The notes beneath the pieces are model-generated. The model was not told where the DNA came from. It ran no database searches and was given only the letters and a program-made list of their open reading frames with translations. Below, one piece after another: positions 17,643 through 26,218 of a stretch of DNA of 64,000 nucleotides (position 1 is the first letter of the stretch; each line of letters begins with the position of its first letter). This stretch comes from Paenibacillus glycinis (GTDB lineage Bacteria > Bacillota > Bacilli > Paenibacillales > Paenibacillaceae): NCBI RefSeq assembly GCF_009909185.1, contig NZ_JAAAMV010000003.1, positions 372,001 to 436,000 on the forward strand, written 5' to 3'. The position numbers and the translations under genes are program-made.

Positions 17643-18532
17643 CAGACATCCCATCCTTTCTTCTTGCGGAGGTAGCCGTAGACCGCGATCAGCACGACCG
17701 CGATGAACGTTTGGAGCAGGGCGACCATCGAACCGTAGCCGGCTTGCCGGCCGGTGGTGCTCAGCTTGTAGTAATACGTCGACAGCGTTTCGGTCGCATG
17801 CGCCGGTCCGCCGCCGGTCATGACGTAGACCATCTCGAACGCCCCGAAGGAGTTCAGGACGGTCAGCATCGTGACGATGACCAGCGTCGGCCGAAGCTGC
17901 GGCAGGATGATGTTCCATATGATGCGGAAGCGCCCCGCCCCGTCGATCTTCGCCGCTTCTTCGAGCGACTTGTCGTTCTGGGTCATGGCCGCGAGCAGCC
18001 ATACGACGTTGCCGCCGAAGCCTTTCCACATATCGGCGATCAGCACGAAGAAGATGGACAACGACGGAATGGTCAACCCCGGGATGTCGATGAATCCGAC
18101 GCCCGCTTTATCCAAATAAAAGTTCATGCCGCTGAACGGATTGTACAGCCAAAGCCAGATCTGTCCGGCAACCGTCACTGTGATGATCGAAGTCGAGAAG
18201 TAGATCGATTGGTAGACCGTTTGTCCGCGCTTGATCTTGTTCAAGAGATACGCGAGGAAGAAGGCGAACAGGGTCGGGACGGTCACCCAGAATAACGCCC
18301 ACTTGATATTGTTCAGAAAGGCCGCGCCGACGATGGAATCATGGAAGAGCTGCTTGAAGTTATCCAGGCCGTTGAAGGTCGGCATGCTCAGTCCGTTCCA
18401 TTCCGTAAAAGGCAGATAAAGCGATAGGACCGCCGGAATGGCGACCGCGAAGATATGGAACAGCAGGCCGGGCAGTACGAATAGCCAGCCGCGCGCATTT
18501 TTCAATCGGGAGCGTTTCTTGACTTCGGCCAC
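17642..18532 (-). CDS. carbohydrate ABC transporter permease (MalF type)
   Basis: 296 residues with six membrane segments; the first lies at about 15-37 (GWLFVLPGLLFHIFAVAIP). The EAA loop is SLEEAAKIDGAGRFRIIWNI. It pairs with the permease encoded immediately downstream and the binding protein upstream to import a sugar or oligosaccharide. The stop codon overlaps the next start, indicating translational coupling. Confidence 0.93.
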   Translation of the reverse strand: MAEVKKRSRLKNARGWLFVLPGLLFHIFAVAIPAVLSLYLPFTEWNGLSMPTFNGLDNFKQLFHDSIVGAAFLNNIKWALFWVTVPTLFAFFLAYLLNKIKRGQTVYQSIYFSTSIITVTVAGQIWLWLYNPFSGMNFYLDKAGVGFIDIPGLTIPSLSIFFVLIADMWKGFGGNVVWLLAAMTQNDKSLEEAAKIDGAGRFRIIWNIILPQLRPTLVIVTMLTVLNSFGAFEMVYVMTGGGPAHATETLSTYYYKLSTTGRQAGYGSMVALLQTFIAVVLIAVYGYLRKKKGWDV

Positions 18533-18612
18533 GCGCCACCTCTCCTATTCCTTGAAGTTTGACGGAAAAGCGCGATTCGACCATCCGAACCGCGCTTCCC
18601 GACGAGGCGCGA

Positions 18613-19944
18613 TCAGTAGTTCGCCAGATCGAAGATCCGGTTCTCGGCGACGTCCTGCTCCTTCTTCTGCTGCAGATCGGCCAGCCAGGCTTCCACGGTC
18701 GTTTTCTTCAGGTACACGCTCGGAAAGTCGGATTCGAGCACCTGCACGACCCGCGGAGGTCCGTAGGACCAAGCCACGTATCCGCTTTTGCCCTCTTTGG
18801 CGGCGTCGTTGATCATGTCGAGCGCCTTGGACACGTTCGGCTTCAGGTCCATCGCGCCGTAATCCGTCTCGATCGGCTCCGGAATGCCGTGCTGCGCCAT
18901 CGTCTTCACGACCTCCGGACTGAAGAACTCGTTCAGCAGCTCCGCGACCGCATCCTTATGCTCCGATTGGGCGTTGATGACGAGACCGCCGCCGACGCCC
19001 AGCGGGATGACCGGCGTGCCGTCGTTCTTCCAGCTCGGGAACTGAGCGAAGTCGATATCGAAATCGGGTTCGTTGTCGGCGGCGAGACTCCAGGTTCCGT
19101 CCAAGCGCATCGCCGCCTTGCCCGTCAAGAACAACTGCATGCTGTCGTCCTGGGAAATCGCGTACGATTTCTTGTCGGTCACGTAACCGGCGTTCCAGAA
19201 ATCGCTGTAGCGCTGAATGGCTTCGACGATGGACGGATCGGTCCATTTCGTGTCGCCGGAGAACAGCTGCTTCGTGCCGTCCGGGCCGAGCACGCCGTTC
19301 ACGATGCTGGTCACCCACCAATCGTCGACGCCCGGATTATCCGAAGACCCCCATGCGAAAGGCATGATGCCCTTCGCCTTGATTTTCGGGACCAGCGCCA
19401 TCAGCTCGTCGTAGTCGGTCGGAATCGTCCAGCCGTTGTCCTTGAACATCGACTCGTTGTACATGAGAATCAAGCCTTCGTAATTCCACGGAATGCCGAT
19501 CGCTTTGTCGTCCTCGACGTAGGCGTTCTTCGCCCATTTGTACATCGTCGCATCCCAGCCGTATTTCGAATAATACGCGTCGAGCGGCGCGAGATAATTG
19601 CTCTTGTAGCGCTCTTTGGCCGCCGACGGATCCATCAGCATCAGGTCCGTCGCCTCTCCGGAGACGAGCGCGGCGGCGAGGGTCTGATCGTCCTTCATGG
19701 TGACTTGCTCGAGTTTGATGTTCGGATGCTTGTCCTCGTACGCATCGTACATGGTTTGAAGCGCGGAGCTTTCTTCGCCCCAGATCTCGGCGTCGGGCAC
19801 TTTGAGCGTGAACGATTCCTCGGCCTCTTGGCCGTTCGCGTCCCCGTTCGCCTTGCCGTCCTTCGAGGACGAGGAGCATGCCGACAGCGCGAAAACGGAT
19901 GCGAGCGCAAGTACGGTCAACAGTTTCGGAAAACGATGATTCAT
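18613..19944 (-). CDS. carbohydrate ABC transporter, extracellular binding lipoprotein
   Basis: 443 residues. The lipoprotein signal ends in the lipobox ALSAC near residue 22, followed by a Ser/Lys/Gly-rich linker to about 45. The mature part is a family 1 solute-binding protein (MalE/UgpB-like), with recognisable segments VSGEATDLMLMDPSAAKERY, IGIPWNYEGLILMYN, LFLTGKAAMRLDGTWSL and PLGVGGGLVINA. It should capture an oligosaccharide and pass it to the two permeases encoded downstream. The epimerase gene lies 27 bases upstream, in the same operon. Substrate unknown. Confidence 0.93.
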   Translation of the reverse strand: MNHRFPKLLTVLALASVFALSACSSSSKDGKANGDANGQEAEESFTLKVPDAEIWGEESSALQTMYDAYEDKHPNIKLEQVTMKDDQTLAAALVSGEATDLMLMDPSAAKERYKSNYLAPLDAYYSKYGWDATMYKWAKNAYVEDDKAIGIPWNYEGLILMYNESMFKDNGWTIPTDYDELMALVPKIKAKGIMPFAWGSSDNPGVDDWWVTSIVNGVLGPDGTKQLFSGDTKWTDPSIVEAIQRYSDFWNAGYVTDKKSYAISQDDSMQLFLTGKAAMRLDGTWSLAADNEPDFDIDFAQFPSWKNDGTPVIPLGVGGGLVINAQSEHKDAVAELLNEFFSPEVVKTMAQHGIPEPIETDYGAMDLKPNVSKALDMINDAAKEGKSGYVAWSYGPPRVVQVLESDFPSVYLKKTTVEAWLADLQQKKEQDVAENRIFDLANY

Positions 19945-19971
19945 GGAAAGACCCTCCCTATTGGCGTCTGT

Positions 19972-20772
19972 TTATTCCGCGGTCATGCAGCTCTTCAAGT
20001 AGGCCGCCATCTCCGCGTAGGCCTGCATGCCGTCGCCCGGGGCAAGCTCGCATTCGACGGCCATGTAGCCGCCGAAGCCGATGTCGCGCAGCGTCTTGAA
20101 ATACGCCGGGAAATCCGTATGGCCGTAACCCGGCTGCAGACGGTTGCTGTCCGCCAAATGCACGTGCGCGATCAAGGAAGCTTCGGCGCGGAGGCTCGCA
20201 TGGACGTCCGGCTCTTCGATCTGCATATGGAAGAAGTCGGCCATGATTTTCACGCCCGAGAACCCGCCTTCGCGAATGAGGCTGCCCGCTTCGTCCAACC
20301 GGTTGATCATATGATCCTCGTAGCGGTTCAGCGGCTCGAGCAGCAAACGGCTGCCGGCGCGGTTCGCGCGTTCGTTCAGTCGGCCGAGCGAGTCCAGCAG
20401 AACCTGGCGCTCTTCCGCGGCATCGCGCGGCGATCGAAACGGCGGCAGCTTCTTCGAGAAGATCCCGAACGCGGCGGGCACGATGACGCCGGCGGCGCCG
20501 ATCTCTCCCGCGTACGTCAGAATTTCGCCGATGTCCGCTATCGCCTTGGCCCGCTCTTCGGGGTCGAAGGCGCCGATCCAGCCGCGGTACCCGCCGCAGA
20601 CCGAGCTGATCGGAATCCCCGTCGTTCGGACGGCCTTGCGGATCTCGTCAAACCGTTCGATCAAGTTTCTGCCGTCGATTTCGAAGCCTTCGAAGCCGAG
20701 CGTTTTCAAGGATTGCAGCTTCTGCTCGTACGTGGAGCCGAAGAAGGATCTGTCCTGCGTCGCGATTTTCAA
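19972..20772 (-). CDS. sugar phosphate isomerase/epimerase (TIM barrel)
   Basis: 266 residues if started at TTG 20772, which I prefer. GGAGG lies eight bases upstream, and the TTG overlaps the stop codon of the AraC gene (TTGA). An in-frame ATG five codons earlier (20787) includes that GGAGG in its own coding sequence. The fold is the AP-endonuclease-2/xylose-isomerase-like barrel; likely metal ligands are Glu in LLEPLNRYE, Asp/His in KIMADFFHMQIEE, His in IAHVHLADSNR and Glu in YMAVECEL. It probably interconverts a keto-sugar or inosose imported by the adjacent transporter. Exact reaction unknown. Confidence 0.88.
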   Translation of the reverse strand: MKIATQDRSFFGSTYEQKLQSLKTLGFEGFEIDGRNLIERFDEIRKAVRTTGIPISSVCGGYRGWIGAFDPEERAKAIADIGEILTYAGEIGAAGVIVPAAFGIFSKKLPPFRSPRDAAEERQVLLDSLGRLNERANRAGSRLLLEPLNRYEDHMINRLDEAGSLIREGGFSGVKIMADFFHMQIEEPDVHASLRAEASLIAHVHLADSNRLQPGYGHTDFPAYFKTLRDIGFGGYMAVECELAPGDGMQAYAEMAAYLKSCMTAE

Positions 20773-21608
20773 GGGGTATTCCTCCATTTGAGTTTAAGAT
20801 TGCGATATTGCGTCGGCGACACGCCGACATAGGATTTGAACAGACGCGTGAAGTTCTGCAGCTCGTTCGAGCCCAGGGCCTGCGCGATTTCGGTAATCGA
20901 CATCTCGCTGGTCTCGAGCAGCGTCTTGGCCCGCTGGATCTTCATCTCCCGCTGCACCTGCATCGGCGACTTGCCGAACAATTCTTTAAAGCGGTTACAA
21001 ATATACGTAGGATGCATATGCAGCTCTTCCGACAAGCTCTGAAGCGAGAGCTGCTCCTGCGGATGCTGTACGATGCGCGCCAGCAGATTGAGAAAACTCT
21101 GGGACTGCATCGGGTTGCCGATCATGTCCTTCCGGGAGATCGCGCTGTCGAGGATCATATAGAGCAGCTCGAGCGCCTTCGCTTGCTTCAGAATGGCCGA
21201 TAGGAGCAGCGGCCGGCTGGTCGACGTCGCCTCCATGAACTGCATGAAGACCCGTTCGAATGCCTCGGCATCGTTCAGCTTGAACAGATACGGAATCTGA
21301 AACATCTTCATGACGTCCATGACGCCCGCGATCTGAAGCGTGAAATGCCACCACAGAAACTCGGTTTCGTCCGTTCTCGTCTTGAAATGGTCATGCTCCA
21401 CGTTCATCGGCACGTAAATGATGGATCCGGGCGGAATATCGTACGTCTCGTCGCCGACCCGGAGCTTGGCGCTGCCCTTCTTATGATAGGACATCATATA
21501 ATAAGGGAGCGTCCGCTTGAACGTCCGCATTTCCGTTCTGCAGTTCATATCGAATTCCACGATTTTCAATTCGGCATTTTGCAGCAGAAAGTCCAGCTGA
21601 TGATTCAT
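20769..21608 (-). CDS. AraC-family transcriptional regulator with cupin sensor domain
   Basis: 279 residues from ATG 21608 (MNHQLDFLLQN), with GAGGGGGAG just upstream; an open extension to 21764 lacks a ribosome binding site. The N-terminal cupin-like ligand domain is seen in AKLRVGDETYDIPPGSIIYV and the EHDHF segment. The C-terminal AraC domain has HPTYICNRFKELFGKSPMQ and ALGSNELQNFTRLFKSYVG. The gene sits inside the sugar operon between the MDR dehydrogenase and epimerase genes and should activate that operon in response to its sugar. The stop overlaps the epimerase start. Confidence 0.92.
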   Translation of the reverse strand: MNHQLDFLLQNAELKIVEFDMNCRTEMRTFKRTLPYYMMSYHKKGSAKLRVGDETYDIPPGSIIYVPMNVEHDHFKTRTDETEFLWWHFTLQIAGVMDVMKMFQIPYLFKLNDAEAFERVFMQFMEATSTSRPLLLSAILKQAKALELLYMILDSAISRKDMIGNPMQSQSFLNLLARIVQHPQEQLSLQSLSEELHMHPTYICNRFKELFGKSPMQVQREMKIQRAKTLLETSEMSITEIAQALGSNELQNFTRLFKSYVGVSPTQYRNLKLKWRNTP

Positions 21609-21649
21609 GGCGCTCCCCCTCGTTCTATAAGACTGCCGGTCCGCGGGCT

Positions 21650-22711
21650 TTAGACGAAATTGACGCCCAGCTTGATGCTGAGATCCGGACGTTGGTCGAC
21701 GTACTGCTCGTAGCCGTCGGCGGATTCCAGGAACGGCACGACCGGGTTGATGATCTCCTCGCAATCGAGCTTCCCTTTAAGCAGCATATCCCAGCATACG
21801 TCCTCGAGCCTTCTCCAGCTCCAGCGCGGATGATCCGGATTCGGCTCGCTGCACGCGCGCGAGAATACGATCTTGGCATTGTTGAAATGCGCCTCGCGTC
21901 CAAGGTCCAGTCCGCCCTTGAATGCCCGTGCCCAGCCTACGAAGGCGATCGTGCCGCCGTACGCCAAACCTCTCAAAGCTTGTTGAAGCGCGAATTCGCT
22001 TGCGCTGGTCTCGATGATGACGTCGACGCCCAGCTTGCCGGTCGCTTTCTTGAGCTCCAGGCCGACGTCCTGGTTCACCGGATCGTAGCCCGCATCGGCG
22101 CCGGCGCGGATCGCGACTTCGCGGCGCTTCTCGATCGGATCGATGACGGCTACCCAGTTGGCGCCGGCCAGTTTGGCCATCTGCGCCGCGATCTGACCGA
22201 TCGCGCCCAAGCCGAATATCGCGACGCGGTCGCCGGCGCGCACATGCGCGTCGCGTATGCCGCCGAGCGCGAATTGCGCCGGATCGAAGCATACCGCATT
22301 CTTCCAGGACATGCCCGCGGGCACTTTCTTCAGGTAGTAGTTATTCACGGCATTGACGATATGCGTCTCGCGCACGCCGCCGTATCCGCATACGCGTTCG
22401 CCGATGGCGTATTCGCTGACGTCCGCTCCCGCTTCGGTAACGATGCCGACCCATTGGTTGCCGAGGTTCCATCTGCCGAACCCGCCGTCCGTCTCTTTAT
22501 CGCTCGTCTCCCGCCGCAAGAACATGTTCCACTCTTCGTCGAAGTAATCCGCCGTATGCGGGCTTTCGCCGCGGAAGCCCGCGAGCTCCGAGCCGTGCTT
22601 CGGCGAAGCGTGTTCCACCTTCACTCTGACTTCGTTCGGTTGGAGCTGCCGTTCTTCGTAATCGCCGATCGCTGCTTTTCTGGGCGCCGCCGCTAGCAGT
22701 TGTTTGGGCAT
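21650..22711 (-). CDS. MDR-superfamily dehydrogenase lacking the usual zinc ligands
   Basis: 353 residues. The Rossmann motif is GLGAIGQIAA (about residue 163), followed by an acidic residue in VAVIDPIEKRREVA, which suggests NAD. The C-terminal part has YGGTIAFVGW and the long-chain MDR fold. In zinc alcohol dehydrogenases the first catalytic ligand is a Cys near residue 40; here the segment reads HASPKHGSELAGFRG without Cys, and the four-Cys structural zinc loop is also missing. It is therefore probably a zinc-independent sugar or polyol oxidoreductase. It is first in the operon with the AraC, epimerase and transporter genes, suggesting it oxidises the imported sugar before the epimerase acts. 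Confidence 0.85.
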   Translation of the reverse strand: MPKQLLAAAPRKAAIGDYEERQLQPNEVRVKVEHASPKHGSELAGFRGESPHTADYFDEEWNMFLRRETSDKETDGGFGRWNLGNQWVGIVTEAGADVSEYAIGERVCGYGGVRETHIVNAVNNYYLKKVPAGMSWKNAVCFDPAQFALGGIRDAHVRAGDRVAIFGLGAIGQIAAQMAKLAGANWVAVIDPIEKRREVAIRAGADAGYDPVNQDVGLELKKATGKLGVDVIIETSASEFALQQALRGLAYGGTIAFVGWARAFKGGLDLGREAHFNNAKIVFSRACSEPNPDHPRWSWRRLEDVCWDMLLKGKLDCEEIINPVVPFLESADGYEQYVDQRPDLSIKLGVNFV

Positions 22712-22792
22712 GAGCGTATTCCTCCGTTAGATCGTTACCAAAGCAATGATAACAATCATGATCGATTTATTTTGCATACCGCTTACAATCCA

Positions 22793-22821
22793 AGTATACC
22801 GGGCATCGGAGGACGTGTCTT
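22793..22821 (-). promoter_or_regulatory. putative promoter of the MDR-AraC-epimerase-transporter operon
   Basis: On the minus strand AAGACA (22821-22816) and TATACT (22798-22793) are 17 bases apart. Just downstream, TTGTAAGCGGTATGCA resembles a CcpA site with mismatches at its 3' end. Both are plausible but not strong. Confidence 0.35.
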
Positions 22822-22862
22822 TATCACTTGTATAGGGATACTTATCATGAATACAGGTTCGA

Positions 22863-24008
22863 TTATACCCGAACCCACGACTGGATGCGGCAGCTCTCGA
22901 CAATCGCGTCGTTGATCCGCATCATATGGTGGCCTTCTTCGATCGACGCGAACGTCGGCGGCGTCATGGCGGAGACGCCCATTCGACGCTCGCGAACCGC
23001 TTGATAGAAATTCAGAAACAGGTTCTTCACGCCGTCGGGCCAGCCCTCTTCATGTCCGCCGGGATAATGGACCATTGCCGCCGCTTCCCTCGAGAGCTCC
23101 CCCGGATCGCAGCCGACGACGAGGCTGGCCGAGCCGCGGCTGCCGATCCACAGCTTGTTCGCCGCCTCCTGGTCCCAGTGCAGCGACTCGCGCTCCGCCG
23201 ACAAGTCGAAGAACAGTTTATTCTTGCGTCCGGCGCTTACCTGCGAGACGGTGAACACGCCGTGGATGCCGTTCTCGAAATGAACCAGCACGCTGCCGAA
23301 ATCCTCGGTCGCGATGCGGATCTCCTCGTACTGCGGCCTTCCGTCCGCATCCGGTTCGGGAAGCGGCTTCCTGCGGACGGGATGCAGCGTCTTCAGATCC
23401 GCGAACACCTCCACGATGCGCTGACCGGTAATATGCTGCGCCAGGTCGCACCAGTGGGACCCGATATCGGCAATCGCCCGCGTCGCCCCCGAGAGGTCGG
23501 CGTGCAGCCGCCAATTGTAATCCGTGTCTTCCAGCAGCCAGTCCTGCAGGTAACCGCCCGTTATCAGATGAACGGGGCCCGTCTGCCCGGATCGAATCCG
23601 GTCCCGGGTTTCCGCGACCAGCGGATAGTGCCGGTAGTTGTAGCATACGCCGCTGACCGCGTCCTGCCGTTTGGCCAATTCGGCGAGCTTGGCCGATTCG
23701 CCGGCGTTCATCGCGAGCGGCTTCTCCGACAAGAGATGTTTGCCGGCCAGCAGGACCGCCTCGTTGATTCGAAAATGCAGGTGATTCGGCGTGCAGTTAT
23801 GGACGACCTGAACGTCGGTATCCGCGATCAGCGCTTCCGGGCTCGAATACGCCCGCGGTATCGCGTATTTCTTGGCCGTCTCCCGCGCCTTGCCGAGCGA
23901 GCTGCCCGCGATGGCCACGACTTCTATATAGGGAAGGCGGCGCAGCGCTTCCAGATGGAAGCCTGCGGAGAATCCCGTTCCGATGATGCCGACTTGTAGT
24001 TGTTCCAA
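22863..24008 (-). CDS. Gfo/Idh/MocA-family oxidoreductase
   Basis: 381 residues. The N-terminal Rossmann fold carries GIIGTGFSAGFHLEAL, and the family EKPLAMN motif is present (LLSEKPLAMNAGES), whose Lys is catalytic. The C-terminal half has GSHWCDLAQHITG, where His normally takes part in catalysis, and a YNWRL segment before it. It should oxidise or reduce a sugar or cyclitol with NAD(P). It lies 151 bases upstream of the MDR operon on the same strand, so it may be co-regulated or partly co-transcribed. Substrate unknown. Confidence 0.92.
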   Translation of the reverse strand: MEQLQVGIIGTGFSAGFHLEALRRLPYIEVVAIAGSSLGKARETAKKYAIPRAYSSPEALIADTDVQVVHNCTPNHLHFRINEAVLLAGKHLLSEKPLAMNAGESAKLAELAKRQDAVSGVCYNYRHYPLVAETRDRIRSGQTGPVHLITGGYLQDWLLEDTDYNWRLHADLSGATRAIADIGSHWCDLAQHITGQRIVEVFADLKTLHPVRRKPLPEPDADGRPQYEEIRIATEDFGSVLVHFENGIHGVFTVSQVSAGRKNKLFFDLSAERESLHWDQEAANKLWIGSRGSASLVVGCDPGELSREAAAMVHYPGGHEEGWPDGVKNLFLNFYQAVRERRMGVSAMTPPTFASIEEGHHMMRINDAIVESCRIQSWVRV

Positions 24009-24198
24009 CCGCTACCCTCTCCATTCCAGCCGTTCGAGCCTCGGCTATGATCACTTTTAAAGAACCCGCACCCCAATTATATAAAGAGCGCCGGCCCTTC
24101 CATAAGCGTTCGGGTACAGGATAAACAAGCAGTTATACAGGTTTTCGCCCGGCAGCTGCGCAAGCGGGTCGATGCCCTTGCTTCCCCCCAACGCAAGA

Positions 24199-24223
24199 AA
24201 ACCACTCTCGGAAAGAGTGGTTT
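24199..24223 (-). terminator. terminator after the M14 peptidase gene
   Basis: AAACCACTCT (24199-24208) pairs with 24214-24223 around a five-base loop. On the minus strand it is followed by TTTTCTTG. It lies 68 bases after the peptidase stop and ends the Lpl-type operon. Confidence 0.8.
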
Positions 24224-24290
24224 CTCGCGGTCTTCTCCCTGAACGTAATCTAGCTATCCTAGCGGCAGGCTGCTCGCGGGCCGGTCCGTC

Positions 24291-25340
24291 TTATCGCGAC
24301 GCGAACCGGAACATCTCTTCGAACAGCAGGAAATGGCTGTCCAGTATCTCCTCCGCCGACAGCCGCTCTCCCGGCGCGTCCAGCCCCATGTTGGATTCGA
24401 ACGTCATGCTCATCCCGCCGCAGGCATGGTGGACCGCCGACGTCAAATTGAACGAAGGCGCGGAGGCCCCCTCCTTTTCCGTCCATTGGTCCACGAGCGC
24501 GAAAGGCAATCCCCGCTCCCGATAGACCTCGGCCATTCGCTCGTTGAACGCCTGATGCTTCCGCCTGACGGCCGCGGGCAAGTACGCGATCGCCGGAAAA
24601 TGAATCGCCTCGTTCGCCCCGCCGTGCAGCGATAGATGGAAATCGACGGCTTCCCGCTCCGCCAGCGCAAGCAGCGCCGCCGTCTCCCGCGCCATCGGGG
24701 CGAAGAAATTGTCGTGCATCATGTTGACGCCGTCGTCGTTGAAGTACGACCCGAGAAAGCCGGCAGCGTCCTTGATCGGATGAACCGCCTTGCACGCGGG
24801 CCACGAGCAGAGCGTCCCGTCCTTCCATGACCCCTGCATCCAATAGACGAACTGCTCGTAAGGCGTTCCGATCAACGTGTCGGCCGGCAGCCTCGCCCGT
24901 CCGTCGGGATTCAGGCACGGAACCAGCAACAGCCGGAAACGTCCGGCGTTCTCGTAGAGATAATCGTGCCGCTTGCCCCGGTAATCGGTTCCGGTCTCGA
25001 GCAAGCGAATCAGGTTCATGACCGCGGCCATGCCTTCGAGCTCCCCGCCGTGAACGCCGCCGACGAGGAGCAGCACGGGCTTGGCGCCTTCGCCTTTGCG
25101 GGCGTAATGCGACGGATCGCCCGCCCCGCAAGCCGAGCTGTAATTGGCCGTCCGGCCGAAATCCTCTTTCTCGCCGTATTCGGCCACGTACGCGTCGCGT
25201 CCGCCCGCGGACGTCACGAGGACGCCGGCGCGCCCCCGTTTAACCTCCGCCATGCCTTGCGCGATAGCGGGCAAATCGCTTTTCCAGAACGGCTCGACCA
25301 ACGACGGTTCCTCCTTCTCCGGGCGCGCGCTGCCGGTCAT
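24291..25340 (-). CDS. M14-family zinc carboxypeptidase-like protein
   Basis: 349 residues without a signal peptide, so probably cytoplasmic. Zinc ligands are seen as His and Glu in GGVHGGELEGM (about residue 95) and His in VDFHLSLHGGANE; the catalytic Glu is likely in MTFESNMGLD. LLLVPCLNPDGRAR is also typical of M14 carboxypeptidases. Its ATG overlaps the stop of the LplC-like permease gene (ATGA), so it is translationally coupled to a transporter. This suggests it processes what the transporter brings in, for example a peptide, a glycopeptide or an acylated compound. M14 relatives include deacylases, so the bond cleaved is uncertain. Confidence 0.85.
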   Translation of the reverse strand: MTGSARPEKEEPSLVEPFWKSDLPAIAQGMAEVKRGRAGVLVTSAGGRDAYVAEYGEKEDFGRTANYSSACGAGDPSHYARKGEGAKPVLLLVGGVHGGELEGMAAVMNLIRLLETGTDYRGKRHDYLYENAGRFRLLLVPCLNPDGRARLPADTLIGTPYEQFVYWMQGSWKDGTLCSWPACKAVHPIKDAAGFLGSYFNDDGVNMMHDNFFAPMARETAALLALAEREAVDFHLSLHGGANEAIHFPAIAYLPAAVRRKHQAFNERMAEVYRERGLPFALVDQWTEKEGASAPSFNLTSAVHHACGGMSMTFESNMGLDAPGERLSAEEILDSHFLLFEEMFRFASR

Positions 25341-26203
25341 CCCTTGACGGACCCCATCATGGCGCCTTTGACGAAATGCTTCTGAATGAACGGGTAGATC
25401 AGCATGATCGGAAGCGTGCCGACGAGAATGACCGCGTACTTGAGCGATTCCAAGACGACGGTCTTGTCGCCGACGGCGGAGCTCATCGTCATATCCGAGG
25501 TCTGGCCCATCAGGACGATGTTCCGGATCATCACCTGAAGCGGAAACAGGTCGGCATTCCGAATGAAGATGAGCGCGTAAAAGAAATTGCCCCAGATCTG
25601 CACCGCGTAAAATAACGAAATCGTCAATATCACGGGCTTCGATAACGGCAGCACGATTCGCAGCAGGATGCCGAGATCGGATAGCCCGTCGATCTTCCCG
25701 GACTCCTCCAGCTCGCGCGGAATCCCCTGGAAGAACGTGCGCATGATGATCAAGTACCAGGAGGATACGAGCCCCGGCAGCACCATCGCCCAGATCGTAT
25801 CCAGCAAATGATAGCTCCGCACCGTGAGGTACGTCGGGATCAACCCGCCCGAGAACAGCATCGTGAAGACGATCATCAGCATGAACGCCTTGCCGAAGAC
25901 GAGATTTCTGCGCGAGAGCGAATAAGCCCCGATCGTCGTGAACGCGAGCGAAAGCGTCGTCCCCAGCACGACGTAGAGCAGCGTATTGCGATAGCCGGCG
26001 AGAATGCGGTTATCCCGGAAAACGGCGGCATACGCATCGAGTTGAAAGCCTTCGGGCCATAAGCCGACCCGATTGTCGACGACGCTGTCCGCGGAGCTTA
26101 TCGAAACTGCTGCCATATGGACGAAAGGAAACAGCATGACGCATGCGAAAATGCCCAGCAGCAGGATATTCACGACGTCAAAAAGTCCGGTTTTGTTATT
26201 CAA
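25337..26203 (-). CDS. ABC transporter permease, LplC/YtcP type
   Basis: 288 residues with six membrane segments. The first is near 10-32, and the loop KPVILTISLFYAVQIWGNFF and the C-terminal IMLIYPFIQKHFVKGAMMG are characteristic of LplC/YtcP permeases. The EAA loop is RELEESGKIDGLSDLGIL. It works with the LplB-like partner encoded 16 bases upstream and the large lipoprotein. No ATPase gene is present in the operon, so a shared ATPase is expected. Confidence 0.94.
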   Translation of the reverse strand: MNNKTGLFDVVNILLLGIFACVMLFPFVHMAAVSISSADSVVDNRVGLWPEGFQLDAYAAVFRDNRILAGYRNTLLYVVLGTTLSLAFTTIGAYSLSRRNLVFGKAFMLMIVFTMLFSGGLIPTYLTVRSYHLLDTIWAMVLPGLVSSWYLIIMRTFFQGIPRELEESGKIDGLSDLGILLRIVLPLSKPVILTISLFYAVQIWGNFFYALIFIRNADLFPLQVMIRNIVLMGQTSDMTMSSAVGDKTVVLESLKYAVILVGTLPIMLIYPFIQKHFVKGAMMGSVKG

Positions 26204-26218
26204 TCCGCATGAACTCCC

